Assembly (NCBI RefSeq): GCF_040807025.1 | Contig: NC_090946.1 | Coordinates: 3,824,001 to 3,888,000 of the forward strand | Length of the DNA stretch: 64,000 nt | Origin: Struthio camelus | Taxonomy: Eukaryota > Chordata > Aves > Struthioniformes > Struthionidae | Direction of reading: 5' to 3' | Part shown: positions 10,736-22,200 of the stretch, in pieces | How positions within the stretch are numbered: the stretch's first letter is position 1 | How the letters are laid out: every line of letters begins with the position of its first letter | Made by a program: the position numbers and the translations under genes | Notes under the pieces: model-generated | Seen by the model: only the letters and a program-made list of their open reading frames with translations | What the model was told of the DNA's origin: nothing | The model's database searches: none

Positions 10736-12395
10736 ATGGTGGAGCTGACGGTGACGCCCCTGTCCTCGCTGGCTGACCGGCCGGTGCGGGTGCACGTGCG
10801 GGGGCTGGCCCCCTCCCAGCTGGTCACTCTGCTGGCCTCGCTGACAGACGAGCGTGGTGTCCGCTTCCAGGCGCGTGCCTTCTACCGTGCTGACAGGGAT
10901 GGCGAGGTGGATGCTGAACGCCACGCCGCCCTGGGAGGTGACTTCACTGGCGTCTGGCCCATGGGGCTCTTCTGGTTCCTGCGTCCTGACACCCTCTTCC
11001 AGCGCCTGGTCAAGCGGGATGTGGTGGGCAGCCCTTTCCGCGTCTGCCTTGAGGTCTTCGATGCCTTCCACCTGGTGACGGGGCCCGAGGACCAGCCGCT
11101 GGCCACCTGCACTGCCGAGCGGTGGTATGTGGGCCCGGGTGTGCAGCGTGTCCCCATCCGTGAGGGCAGGGTCCGTGGGGCCCTCTTCCTGCCACCAGGT
11201 GAGCACCAGGAGTTGGGGGGCTCCCCATCCCCAGCTGTGCTTCCCCAGGAGCCACCGTTGCACCCAGTGGGATCCATGGGTCTCCACCATCCCACTCCAT
11301 GTTTTACAGCCTGGAAATGGGTTTGAGCATATCTGAGGTTTGATGGTTTTCCATGGGTCCCCTCCCCAGGAAAATCCTCAAGACCCCGGGGCTGAGTTTT
11401 GGCCGCTGGGATGGCAATGAGGGTTTCTGGGCTGGGACCGGTATCCCTGGTGGCAACAGATGTCTCTCACTGCCCACAGGACCCGGGCCCTTCCCAGGAG
11501 TGATCGACATGTTTGGGGGTGCGGGGGGCCTCATTGAGTTTCGAGCTGGGCTGCTGGCCAGCCGGGGCTTTGTGGTGCTGGCCCTGGCCTTCTTTGCCTA
11601 TGATGACCTGCCCCGCATGCTGGCTGAGCTGGACCTGGAGTACTTCGAGGAGGCAGCTGACCTGCTCCTCCGGCACCCCAAGGTGAGTACTGCTGTGCCA
11701 TGGGGGACCCCAGCACCCTGGTCCAGGAAGGTCCCACTGAGTGGGGAGGTCCTGGTGTGTGGGGAGTCCTGGTGAGCAGGGTCATCTGGCTCTGGTGCCC
11801 ACTGCAGGTGCGAGGCCCTAGCCTGGGTGTCATCGGCGTCTCTAAAGGGGCAGAGGTGGCCCTGGCAATGGCCAGCTTCCTCCCGCAAGTGGTGGCCACA
11901 GTGTGGATCAACGGCACAGCCTCCCTCCATGGAACCCCACTGCTCTACAAGGGCCTCCGCATCCCCCCCATCCCCTACTACCCTGAGCGCCTGGTGCTTA
12001 CTGAGCTGGGGGCCTTGGACAATGCTAGCGTCTTCGGGGACCCCCGGGACCCCGCTCACAGTGGCTCTGCCATCCCCGTGGAGAAGGTCCAGGGCAAGGT
12101 GCTCTTTGTAGTGGGGGAGGCCGACCGCAACTTCAACAGCAAGCTCTTTGCCGAACTGGCCATGGCGCGGATGCAGAAGGACAGCTACCGCCTGCTCTCC
12201 TACCCTGGGGCTGGACACCTCATCGAGCCACCCGGCTCGCCGCTCTGCAGCATCTCAGCCATCCGAGGCAGCCCCATGCCAGTGATGTGGGGGGGTGAGC
12301 CCCAGCCCCACGCCAGGGCCCAGGAGCACTCCTGGCAGGAGATCATCAGCTTTCTGGAGCTGCACCTGGGCCCTATGGCCAGCTGTCAGCTGTGA
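10736..12395 (+). CDS. Acyl-CoA thioesterase / BAAT family protein (ACOT-like)
   Basis: Exons are 10736-11198, 11480-11682 and 11808-12395, giving 417 residues, the usual length for cytosolic or peroxisomal type-I ACOTs. Residues 1 to about 150 form the N-terminal beta-sandwich domain; the rest is the alpha/beta-hydrolase domain ([35 protein letters not shown]). The nucleophile elbow is GVSKG, so the nucleophile is Ser as in ACOTs, not Cys as in bile-acid amidating BAAT. The acid is probably Asp in GEADRNFNS and the base His in GAGHLIEPP. The reaction expected is acyl-CoA hydrolysis to fatty acid and CoA. The C-terminus is Cys-Gln-Leu, close to the Ser-Gln-Leu peroxisomal signal of BAAT and the Cys-Arg-Leu of ACOT4. 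In human, ACOT genes lie on chromosome 14 and BAAT on 9, so this location is a separate locus of the family. Confidence 0.92.
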
Positions 12396-12445
12396 CAGCA
12401 GCAGGGGGTCCATGGGGGAGAAGGGGACCAGGAGGAGTGGGTGCC

Positions 12446-12451
12446 AATAAA
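12446..12451 (+). terminator. Poly(A) signal of the ACOT-like gene
   Basis: AATAAA lies 51 bp after the TGA, giving a very short 3' UTR. Confidence 0.75.
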
Positions 12452-14813
12452 GTGCGAGACCACGGCCAGTGCCGGTGTGGGTTTAGCCTGTGTTCCCGGG
12501 AGGGGAGGCACCAGCCTCGTGGGCAGGGTCTGGGCGCTGAGGAGCTGGAGGACTGGAAAGCACCCAGGCAGGAACATGGTTTTTTGCAGGCTGCGCCCTG
12601 ATGTCCCCATTGCTGCAGCACCTGTCACGGTGCCCCAGGTACTGTCTGTCACCCTGCCTCTGCCACAGCTGGGGTGTCCTGAAGGGGGTGCATCCCCACC
12701 CAGCACCCTCAGCCACCTCCTCCAGCCCCACTACCCTCTCCTGAGCTGTCCCTGTCCCCACTCAGGCTGTGCTGTGACCCCACCTGGGCTTCCTGGACCC
12801 TGGGCAGGCTGGTCCTTACTGTGTGGCCTGGTTTTGTGGCAAGCAGGGCTCTCTGGAAAACCAGAAATCTGGTAGCAAATCCTAACTGGAATGAGAGTGG
12901 TCCCTGATCTGGCCCAGCAGTTTACAAAGGGGCTGGGAAGCAAGCAAAGCCCCTTTCCTGCTTGTATTTAAACACACTCCAGGATACACCCCGGTACAAG
13001 CAGCCCCACGACTGCATCCGTGTGTCCCTGACCTGAGGATGGCCACCCCTGGACAATGCAATAGCTTGTGTATGCACGTTGTATATAGTGAATATAGGCT
13101 GAGCATATAGCGCTAGGATCATGGTAACTGTGCTGATAACAATGCTTTGGTGACCATGTGAAGATTTTAATCAGGCTAATGAGAAATCCTAGACTTTTTC
13201 CTCCTCCCTGATGCCATCATCTCCAGCCCTATGTGTCTCCTGAGGTCCTATTTTCAGTGGGGGGGGGGGGGCTGGCACCCTCTGGACCTCTGGCTCTGGG
13301 GAGGCTTTGGTGAGCTCTCCTTTCTTTCCTGCCCTCTCTGGGTTTGCAGGCCCCACACCTGGATTTAATGTGACTTTTTTTTTCAGTTCCCCCCCCCCCC
13401 CCCCCCTGGAAAAAGCTCAAAATCCCAGTTACTTTAGCAAAAGCAGCCCCCAGCTGTGTGTGCTCTGGTTACAAACTCCTTTTCAGCCTGGCAGAGGAAA
13501 AACTGGCACAGCGATGCCTGATTCAGAGTGAGAAAAAAAACATCTACTAATGCCAGCACTCCCTATTTACAGCCCAATGCCCCATGACAGCCTGGAACAA
13601 GGATCCATTACCTCCCCACCTGCAGCTGCATAATGGGACTTCCCATATAGGCAGAAAGGAAATAAAAAGAGCAAAAGGCAAAGCGAAGGTGCTGCTTTTT
13701 GCTCACTCCAGGTTTTACTACCATCCTGCTTCTCCGGGATGATCTCCGGACCTGGTGCTGAGGCAAGTCTAGTAGATCCTGAAGAGGCCACCAGGTCCTG
13801 AATCCCGTGGCAAATCCTCAGTCTAAATAACCAACCCCAATCCTGCAAAATAGAAAGGTGCCCCTCAAAAAACACAGACTAGCTTAAAAAAAAAAACATG
13901 GTTCTTTTCCTTGAATTGCACAGTCTCTCTGCTAGTCTGCAGGGTTTGGTGTCTCCGAGTTCCTGCTTTCCACATGCTCCTTGCCATCAGAGAGGTTAAG
14001 AAATAACCCTTTTCCCCACTAAGAGAGCAAATGATCCCAAATGACTGCCTGATCCCAGGAGCTAGGGCTTTGAGACAAACGTCTTTGTTCTCTAGGGTAA
14101 AACGTTCACCTTGGTGAGTGGCTTTCCAGGTGCGGGAGCTGTTTTTCTACCCTACCCAGCAGTAAATGTCCCCATGAGCATCGGAGACAACCCTAAATTG
14201 GGCACTTGCCTTCCTGCATCCCTCTGGGAACCTGGTAAAATCCTGCGCTTCCAGCCTTTTGCTACTACACAGGTAGGGCTGGGAGTTGGTACTGCTGGTT
14301 TCTTCAGGTGTGCACAGGCTCTGCAAGCAGGATATTTGCAGCTGACAAGTACAAAGCAATCATTGCTAGGGCACAAAAGATAGCAGAAGTTAATGAGCTA
14401 CCAGGACAAGTCTGGTTGCCATCCTGATTAGGAACCTCATGAGCCTCCAACAGCTGGTTGGGTGGGAAGGGCCGGCCTCCAGGGCTCCCTGGAGCAGAGT
14501 GCTGCTGAGATGCCTTCTTTTGTTAATACTCTGTTTTTTGTTTTTTTTTTTTACTGTAGGATTTTATCCTTTTCCATGGTGCTTTTCCCTTAAATCTTTG
14601 AGCTATTAACAATCCAGCTTGCCGTGGGCTGGCAGGAGGTTCCCATCAGTGGAGAGGCCAAAATGCATTTGGTAGGGACAGGGAAGCCCTGAATCCAAGG
14701 GCTAGTCAAGACCAGTCTGGCTGCTCTCAGAGCTGATGAGCTTGTGACCAGGAGCAGGATGGTTGCACGCTCATATTCAAATCAACGGAGTCTTGTTCCT
14801 AGACCCTCCATCC
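12452..14813. other. Intergenic; homopolymer runs only
   Basis: There is a G run near 13259-13270 and a T run followed by a long C run near 13376-13407. No coding exon was recognised. Earlier exons of the decayed ZP gene that follows may have been here but are not identifiable by eye. Confidence 0.5.
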
Positions 14814-16115
14814 TGCACAGCCTCTGTGCCTGCTGCAATTACAGCCCCAGCAATGTCTGCACCTCCATGCTCAGGTTCTCCTGAATCCCATATCGGCTCC
14901 GGTTGCCTGTGTTGGACCCCTCTGACTTGAGTCGATCCTTGCTAAGGGTAGGAGGATCTCTGCATGGACCTATCTCTGACACAGCCATCGTCACTGCAGC
15001 TTTTCCCTGTGTCCCACAGGCAAGCGCTACTATGGGGATGGTGAATACTGCCTGGTGAAGGTACTCAGGGACCCAGTTTACATGGAGGTTCCCATGCCTC
15101 AGCCTGGCTCTAGTCCTGCACCAGTGCTGGGCCTGCCCTTTGCAGAGCCCCAGGGGCCCATCTTGGTGGATGGGTGAGGAAGACAGGGAGAACAGTGCTC
15201 CCATTCCCTCTCTCCAGTGGGCAGGTGGACAGCTTTTCCTTTGTCTCTTGTCTTTATCCTCAGATGTCCCTTCTCAGGTGACAAATAAAGAACCCAGCTG
15301 GTGCCCTTTAGCCTGGCCTAGCCCAAGCTGCCATTCCCCCATCATTTCCACCTTTGTCTTTCTGGAGTCTGCCTCCAGAGGGTGTCCTTGGCAGAGCAGT
15401 AAGAAACGGCCAAAACTTCCCAGGAAGAAGGGGACATGAGGAGGCTAATGTCCCTCCTGCCTGGCAGTGACCTGCAGGCAACCTGGCTTGCGAGGAGTTG
15501 TTCTTAAGCTGTCAAACCTCACAGGAGCTGGGGTAGATGCTGTAAGGAGCACAGGAATTTCTTCATCTGCAGCCACATCTGGCCACCCTTGTCCTTGTCC
15601 CCTCCCACTAGGAGAGAGTGGATCAAGAGGTCGTGGCTGCTCTGCTCGCCTGAATGGAGCCCTGGTCCTCCTGGGTGCACGAGCAGAAACCTCAGTGAGC
15701 AACACAACTTCCAGCAAGCCAAGGAGCTGGAGATGCTTCTACCTCTGGATTCCAGGGTCAGTCTCAAGGTACTGTAGCTTAGGGCTCCAAAATGTGTTGC
15801 TTGGAGTCTACCTCCTTCCCTGAGTTGTGAGGACTGTTGGCTCCCCGCTCCCTCCCACCAACTGGAATGGAGCGAGGGAAGCAAAGAGAAGGCCATGTCC
15901 ATCCTATTGCTGCAGGAGAAATGGTAGAAGCTGATGGGCCAGAAGTACGTGGACAGTAAGCCTGCAGGTCAAGGTGGGCTTGACCGTTACGGGCCAGTCA
16001 CTGATGTTGTCCTTGCACTTGGGTTTCACGTATCCATCTTCTGCAACATGTACATCTGTCACTTGTCCCTGCTGGAGTCCTGCTGGTCTCTGTGCCAACT
16101 GACTTCTGGAAGTGA
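14814..16115 (+). pseudogene. Decayed ZP-domain gene related to ZP1 (remnants of exons 7-10)
   Basis: Four blocks resemble successive ZP1 exons in the same order and orientation. About 14814-14900 resembles ZP1 exon 7 ([10 protein letters not shown] region). About 15019-15176 resembles exon 8, with [13 protein letters not shown] against [13 protein letters not shown] and PILVDG followed by a kept GTGAGG donor. About 15268-15390 resembles exon 9 (GCPF, then RTQLVP- and LPFP-like stretches). About 16030-16110 resembles exon 10 (the [13 protein letters not shown] region). Reading frames are interrupted: there are stops in the exon 9 block and length changes in the exon 8 block, so no ZP protein can be made. 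It is a tandem paralogue of ZP1, fairly old by its divergence. Exons 1-6 and the trefoil were not found. Confidence 0.75.
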
Positions 16116-18356
16116 ATTTGGGAGGCTGCTTGGCAGGGAGGGTTTCACCAGCACCTCTAATCTGCATGACACAGGCTCCTCTTGCACTCAATTCATGCCA
16201 CATATATGTTGGCTCTTAAACAAAACCACATCTCTACAGAGCTTAGTGGATGCTGCAGAGCTGGTTGGAGAAGGGCAAGAGTGAAGCAGTGGCATCTCTG
16301 AAATTCTGCAGGGTACTAAAATGTTGCATGCTGCTCAGAGCAGCATTTTCTCAGTGTGTATAACCAGAGATATTGCTGCTCTGCCCAACTCCTGAGTAAG
16401 AAAGTTATTTCAAAGTAAGGCAGGCCTGAATCACTGCTGTCTGCTTGCATTTGGGCCATCCAGAAACCAGCCTTAACTTGCTGGCCTTCTCCTCACCAGA
16501 CCATGTTGTCGGGCTAGACCTGTCTCCTGTGCTTCAAGCTATGCTGTGCCTGCTGATGGTGGTCTTCCTCTTTGCTCTGAGTCTGCTTTGTGGAAGATCC
16601 TGTTCACCTGCCTTGCAAGCCCTGCAAGGCAGGTAGCTGTAAAACAGGAAAATAAGCTCTGGATTGCACTGAGAGCACACTACAACAGCAAAGGGATACT
16701 GGGGGGAAGGGAAGGGTGATAGCTCGGTGCTGCTCTGAAGCATGTCCTGCAGCCTGGATCACAACCACGTCCTGCCCAGCTCCTAGCAAAGCAATGTGCT
16801 TGTCTATCTCCATCTCAGACCCTGCTGACAGCCAGTCACAGCCTGTTGAGTGTGTGGAGGAAAGCAGCATCTCTCAAAATACGGGGGAAGACCTGGAGTC
16901 CAGCTAAGCCAGGCACAGAGGTGGGATGCTTGGACAGCACGACCTCTTGTGCAAGTGTCCGTCTGCGTTTGGGTGGGCAGGATCCTCCCCTGCACCAAAG
17001 CTGAGGCTGGCAAAGCCCAGGAATGGGCAGCCTGAGCCCGCCCCAGTCTGACAGCTGAGCCTGAGCATTCAGGTCTCACCCTGCAGGAGCTCTCAGCTGG
17101 GCAATATGTTGGTCCTCATGGTTCCTGTGTTCTCCACATTACTGCCTTGTCTCTGCTGATCATCTTTTGCTCTTGGGCTTCACAAGATTATTCATTCCCA
17201 TGTATTGCGCAGCCAGCACTGGCCTCAGCATGACCTTGTCATCTCCTGAGGAACTTCCTAAAGAGCCTTGCTGGCCTCTGTTGCCGTGGAGATGGGCATG
17301 AGTCCTCTCAGAGATGCCTTGAGCTGTTTATCAAGTCCTAAAAATGTTTGATTTCTGCCTAATCTTCTGTGCAGGAGAAGGTCTAAGCTTATGCATCACG
17401 CCCCAGCTGGTCTCCAGATCTGCAGGCCATGTCATAGTTTCCAGCCCTGTGGGAATGTCTCTGATGCACTAGGCATCTACCTTTAGGTACAGAGGAGTGA
17501 CCTGCCTGCTCCCATAGTGTCTCCAGGGGAACGCAAAGACTCCGCAAATCAGGCTAGTGCAGGGGATAGCTTCTATTACCCTTTCTGGTCAACTTCTAAC
17601 ATCCTCTTGGCCTCAACTATTCTTAGCTCTTCCTGCTGGTGAGGAAATAGGGGTTGTTGTATGGCTGCACCAGCTCTGTTGGCTGCTTAGGTTGAAGGAC
17701 AGCAGCCCCTCCAAGGCAAGATTTTAAATGCCTCCAAATATTTTCTTTTGGGAGGTGTGAGGTTTGGGGGGGGGGGGGGGAGAGCTGAGTCAGTTTGATC
17801 TGTGGCAAGATGAGACCCAGAAGGGAAACTTGGACTGAGGCCGAGGAAAAAAAAAAGGCAGCGGGAACCCACAAAATGCTGCAGTCAGCAGCAATTTGAG
17901 ATGACCAAGGTTCTTCCTCTTCATCACGGTGTGAGTCGGCATGAATTTGGTCTGTGGGGGCTCTGCCCTTGACCGTGCTCATATCACACAGCAGGATGTC
18001 AGCTCCAGAGCTCAGGGTAAACGTATCTCTGGCTCTGCTTTTTTGGCTTATCCATCACTTACTTACTTACCTCCAATTTTCCTTTCTTTAGGAATTCCAA
18101 GCCTCAATTTTTTTGTACCTTCTCTGAGCAAATGAGAGCTTAATGATGTTGTTACCATTAGTGCAGGCATCCGATCCTGGCCCCTACACAGGACACCTGA
18201 AGCAGCCCTAGCTCTTGTAGCAGTCCTGCAGCAAGCACCCTTAGGCTGAGAGTTCTGCAGAGGGCACTACGGGGGAGCAGCACAGGACAGAAAAAGGCAA
18301 GGCCACAGCCAAGGCGCCTGGGAAGCCCTGGCCCTGAGCCATGCTCAGAGCAGCAA
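16116..18356. other. Intergenic; nothing recognised
   Basis: A G run lies at about 17766-17781. No coding exon, RNA gene or repeat family was recognised. Confidence 0.5.
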
Positions 18357-18441
18357 TCTCACTTCCCCAGTTGCAAGAACAGTTTTTCCCGACTCCTTGC
18401 TGCTGCAGGACAAACTGTTTCTTCGAATGACTTTCGCTTCC
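18357..18441. repeat. 85-bp repeated element, copy A
   Basis: It aligns without gaps to 18911-18995, with about 65 of 85 bases identical. Two well-conserved arms flank a variable centre of about 11 bases. The arms contain an inverted pair, GAACAGTTT (18377-18385) and AAACTGTTTC (18412-18421). One end reads GGAAGCGAAAG on the minus strand, a match to the ETS-IRF composite pattern GGAANNGAAA. The function is unknown. Confidence 0.7.
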
Positions 18442-18910
18442 CTCCAGGGCGGCTGTAAGCAGGGCAGAGGCAGAGCCGCAGGCATGGGGCAGGAGGGCAT
18501 GCAGGGACCCAAGTTTGCTTGCAAGGTGATTTGGAGCCACCTGCCCAACTCCCTTTCCGCTGAACCTTGGGCGCTGCGTGTGCTGTGCTGCTACAGGCTG
18601 GCAGCGATCTCGACATTACGACCAGCTGCACCCCTAGACTGCACCTGCTGTGCCCTAATTAGGCTCCTGATCCTGTGGGTGAGCCAGCTATGGTGCATCT
18701 GACGGGGAGCCAGGAGACATCGCTGCTCTCCCCCCCACCCCGGCTTATGCCGAAGCGCTGGTGCTGTGCGGAAAGCGAGACCTGGGAGCCCACCAGCCCT
18801 CTCCTCCCACTTGCCTCCTCCCCGCCCCAAGGTCTCCTTTCTGTCTGCGTGTGGCCACATTAGTTAATTTGCTTGGTCCAGCTCAGTTGGCCAGGAGAGC
18901 AGGCAAGCAG

Positions 18911-18995
18911 TCTCAATTCCCCATTTGCAGGAACAGTTTCTCTCGCCTCACCACCACCTCAGGGCAAACTGTGTCTTTGAACAGCTTTCGCTTCC
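18911..18995. repeat. 85-bp repeated element, copy B, upstream of ZP1
   Basis: This is the second copy of the element at 18357-18441, 554 bp downstream in the same orientation. It lies about 205-290 bp before the ZP1 TATA box and keeps the inverted GAACAGTTT / AAACTGTGTC pair and the GGAAGCGAAAG end. It could be a ZP1 control element or part of an unknown minus-strand exon. Confidence 0.7.
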
Positions 18996-19161
18996 TCCCC
19001 TGTAACTCTGACACGGGTGGGAGACGGCTACCGTGGGGAACGGGGCTGGGGCAGTGAGGTCGTTCATGGTGCAGGAGCCATGATCTCTGACACGAGGAGC
19101 ATTTTGCTCTGCTTGTCCTGCCTCTGCAGGGCAGGAGGAACTGTCCCAAGCACGGTCCCTC

Positions 19162-19206
19162 AGGTCATCTGATCACCCCCCACTTCCCGGCCCAGCAGGT
19201 ATAAAT
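19162..19206 (+). promoter_or_regulatory. ZP1 promoter with TATA box
   Basis: TATAAAT lies at 19200-19206, 34 bp before the start codon, so the leader must be very short. An imperfect palindrome that begins with a nuclear-receptor-type AGGTCA lies at 19162-19177. In chicken and quail ZP1 is made in liver under sex-steroid control, so a hormone element is plausible, but this is not a consensus ERE. Confidence 0.6.
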
Positions 19207-19240
19207 TGCTGTCCCACTGAGAGAGCCTGTCACTGCTGCC

Positions 19241-22200
19241 ATGGGCTGGAGATGGAGCTGCTACCTTGTGGCCCTGCTGCTCCTCTTGTCCCTGGGGCCA
19301 GGCATCGCTTTCTCACTCCTGCAGTACCGCTACGACTGTGGGGACTATAGCATGCAGCTCCTGGTGTATCCTACCCGGGGCCGGACCGTCCGCTTCAAAG
19401 TCTTGGGTAAGTGGTGGGGACATGAGTGTGCGCTCACCTGGCTCTCCTCCAGGGGATCCCTCCAGGTTACTGTATGATGATCACCTGGCTGTTACCCTGA
19501 AACCTGAGTGCCTTCACGCCCCGAGCTGAGGTTTCATCCCCTGCAGCACCTGTGCCCAGGGAGACCCTCAGCGCCACTGGGGTGAGGCAACTGCTTGAAT
19601 GAGTTTCTGGCATGGGACCTCTCTGGGATTGTGCTGCTGAAAGTGGGTGTGTGGAGGGGGTGGATATCTTGCAGCTACATCCCTGGGAAACATCTTGACA
19701 CAATGCCAGGCTGCCGGGACTGAGTTTGGGTCTACTGCACACCATGCGGGCAGGCAAGAGCCACTGATGGGGGCCAGCCCTGCCTGGTGCACCACGGGGC
19801 TGATGGCATGCAGCTGCTGCTTGCACCCCAGAGCACTTTGCCTACACATCCTGCATCACCACACCCCTGCCTCACTTGGTGCATGCACGCCGTCTCTGCA
19901 GACGAGTTCGGCACCCTCTTCGAAGTGGCCAACTGCTCCATCTGCCTCCACTGGCTCAACACTGGAGCAGATGGAGGGGTGATCTTCTCCTCCGGCTATG
20001 AGGGCTGCCACGTCCTGGTAAAGGTGAGGGTCCCGTCCCATATGTCTTATGCCCAGCTGCCAGCAGGTGCTGGAGGTGACCATCCCTTTTGCCTTGTTGC
20101 AGGAAGACCGCTATGTCCTGAGGGTCCGGATGGAGGAAGTGCTGATCAGCGGGGTCATTGCTGCCTCCTATGAAGTCAACATGACCTGCCCGCAGCCGGC
20201 TGACTACGATGTCCTCATGGACGGGAACATGCGCACTGAGCACCGAGGGAACGGCATTCGCCAGACCCAGGCTGGCGTTCTTGTCCCCTTACCCCAGCCC
20301 CAGCCTGGCCTCCTGCACCATGTGTCTCAGTCCGCTTTAGCTCTTCCTGGGCACCAGCTCCCACTCCAAACCCATTCGGACCAGGTCCACTCCGTGGCTC
20401 AGCCCCAGCCGGGCCTGGTACATCCTGGACTTCAGCGCCAACCCCAACCCAGCCTGGTTCGCCCAGGAGTTCAGACCCAGTCAGGGATAGTACGCCCAGG
20501 AGTTCAACCCCAAGCCCAGCCTGGCCTAGTGCACCCCGGCATTCAGACTCAGCATGGACAGGCTCGTCCTGGGCTTCAGCCCCAGTCCCAGCCAGGCCTG
20601 GTTCGCCCCCTTGCTCAGCCCCAGCCAGGCTTAATACGCCCTGGCATCCAGCCTCCAGCCCAGCCTGGCCTGCTGCATCCTGGGGCTCAGACCCAAGCGG
20701 GCCTTGTTCGCCCTGGGGTTCAGACCCAACCTGGCCTTGTTCGCCCAGGATTTCAGCCCCAATCCCAACCTGGCCTCGTTCACCCTGGACTACAGCCCCA
20801 GTCCCAGCCTGGCCTTGTTCACCCTGCACTACAGCCCCAGACCCAACCTGGCCTAATACACCCTGGTGCTCAGACTCTGACAGGCTTAGTTCGCCCTGGC
20901 ATTCAGCCCCAAACCCAATCAGGCTTAGTTCGCCCTGGCCTTCAGACCCACTCTCAAGCTGGTTTAATACACTCTGGTGTCCAGACCCAAACTGGTCTAG
21001 CTCATCCTGGCTTTCAGCCCCAGTCCCAGCCAGGTCTGGTGCACTCAGGTGTCCAGGCCCAAGCTGGACTAGTACGTCCTGGCCAACCCCGACCGAGTCT
21101 AGTGCGCCCTGGGCTTCACCCCCAATCCCGACCAGGTCTAGCACGGCCTGCACTTCAGCCTCAAACCCAGCCAGGTCTAGTGCGCCCAGGATTTCAGCCC
21201 CAAGCCCAGCCTGGTTTGCTGCGCCCTGGGCTTCACCCCCAGCCCGGCCTTCTGCGCCCCACGGCTCTCTTCTACCCCTCTGCAGGGGCAGGTATTCACA
21301 GCCCTGCCAACAGGAAGGGGAGGAGGGGAGCGGCATGGTGCAGGGTCTTCTCTGCCCCTGGAGCAGGGCCAGCGGTCGCGGCCCTGAGAGAATGCTCAGG
21401 GAGGCTGCCGGGATGCTCGTTGAAGCACCTGTCCTCACCCCTCTGCTGCCCCAGGTGCCCAGCTAACACGGGAGCAGTGCCACGTGGCTGCGGGGAAGAT
21501 CCCCTGTGTGGCCCCACAGGGCCGCGAGGCCTGTCTGCAGGCAGGATGCTGCTACGATGACATGGACCGCATCGCTCCCTGTTATTACGGCAACACAGGT
21601 AAGAGGCTCACAGGGCTCAACGTGGTCTGTGGAGATGTCTCCATCTCGGATGGGCTTCACCACTACCCACTGGTGTGGAGAAGGAGGCCTGAAGGTCCCT
21701 ATGGCGGCTGGAACTGGTGCTGTTTGCCAGAGCCTCCAGCCCAGGGCTCCAGAGAGAGAGTCAGCCAACTGGGATCTATGGGAGGCCTGCACCTTCTTGG
21801 AGAGCCAGCTAAAGGCAGGGGGCATTGTAAAAAGCACTGCTCCCATAGCCCTAAACCTGTCACAACACAGGAGCTATGCTTTTAGCCTGTCAGGACCTGG
21901 ACTCTTTTTAAAACTTGTGTTTGCTGAGCACCCATTTCCTTGTGTTGCAGCCACTGTCCAGTGCCTGCTGGATGGGCACTTCATCATCGTGGTGCCCCGG
22001 GGCCTCTCCACCCAGCCCTACAACCTGGACAGCGTGCGGCTGGCCAATGCCGAGGCCAACTGTGACCCCATCAAGGTGACAGAGGCATTCGTGATGTTCC
22101 GCTTCCCCGTCACTCAGTGCGGTACCACCGTCCAGGTAAGGACATGGCCCCCTGGTTCCCCTAGCAGCTCTGCCCATGGGCCTCAAGAGGGAAAGCTGGC

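Noticed and set aside
20215-21438. 407-codon minus-strand frame opposite ZP1 exon 3
   Set aside because: It mirrors the ZP1 Gln-Pro repeat; its regular pattern comes from the sense-strand repeat.
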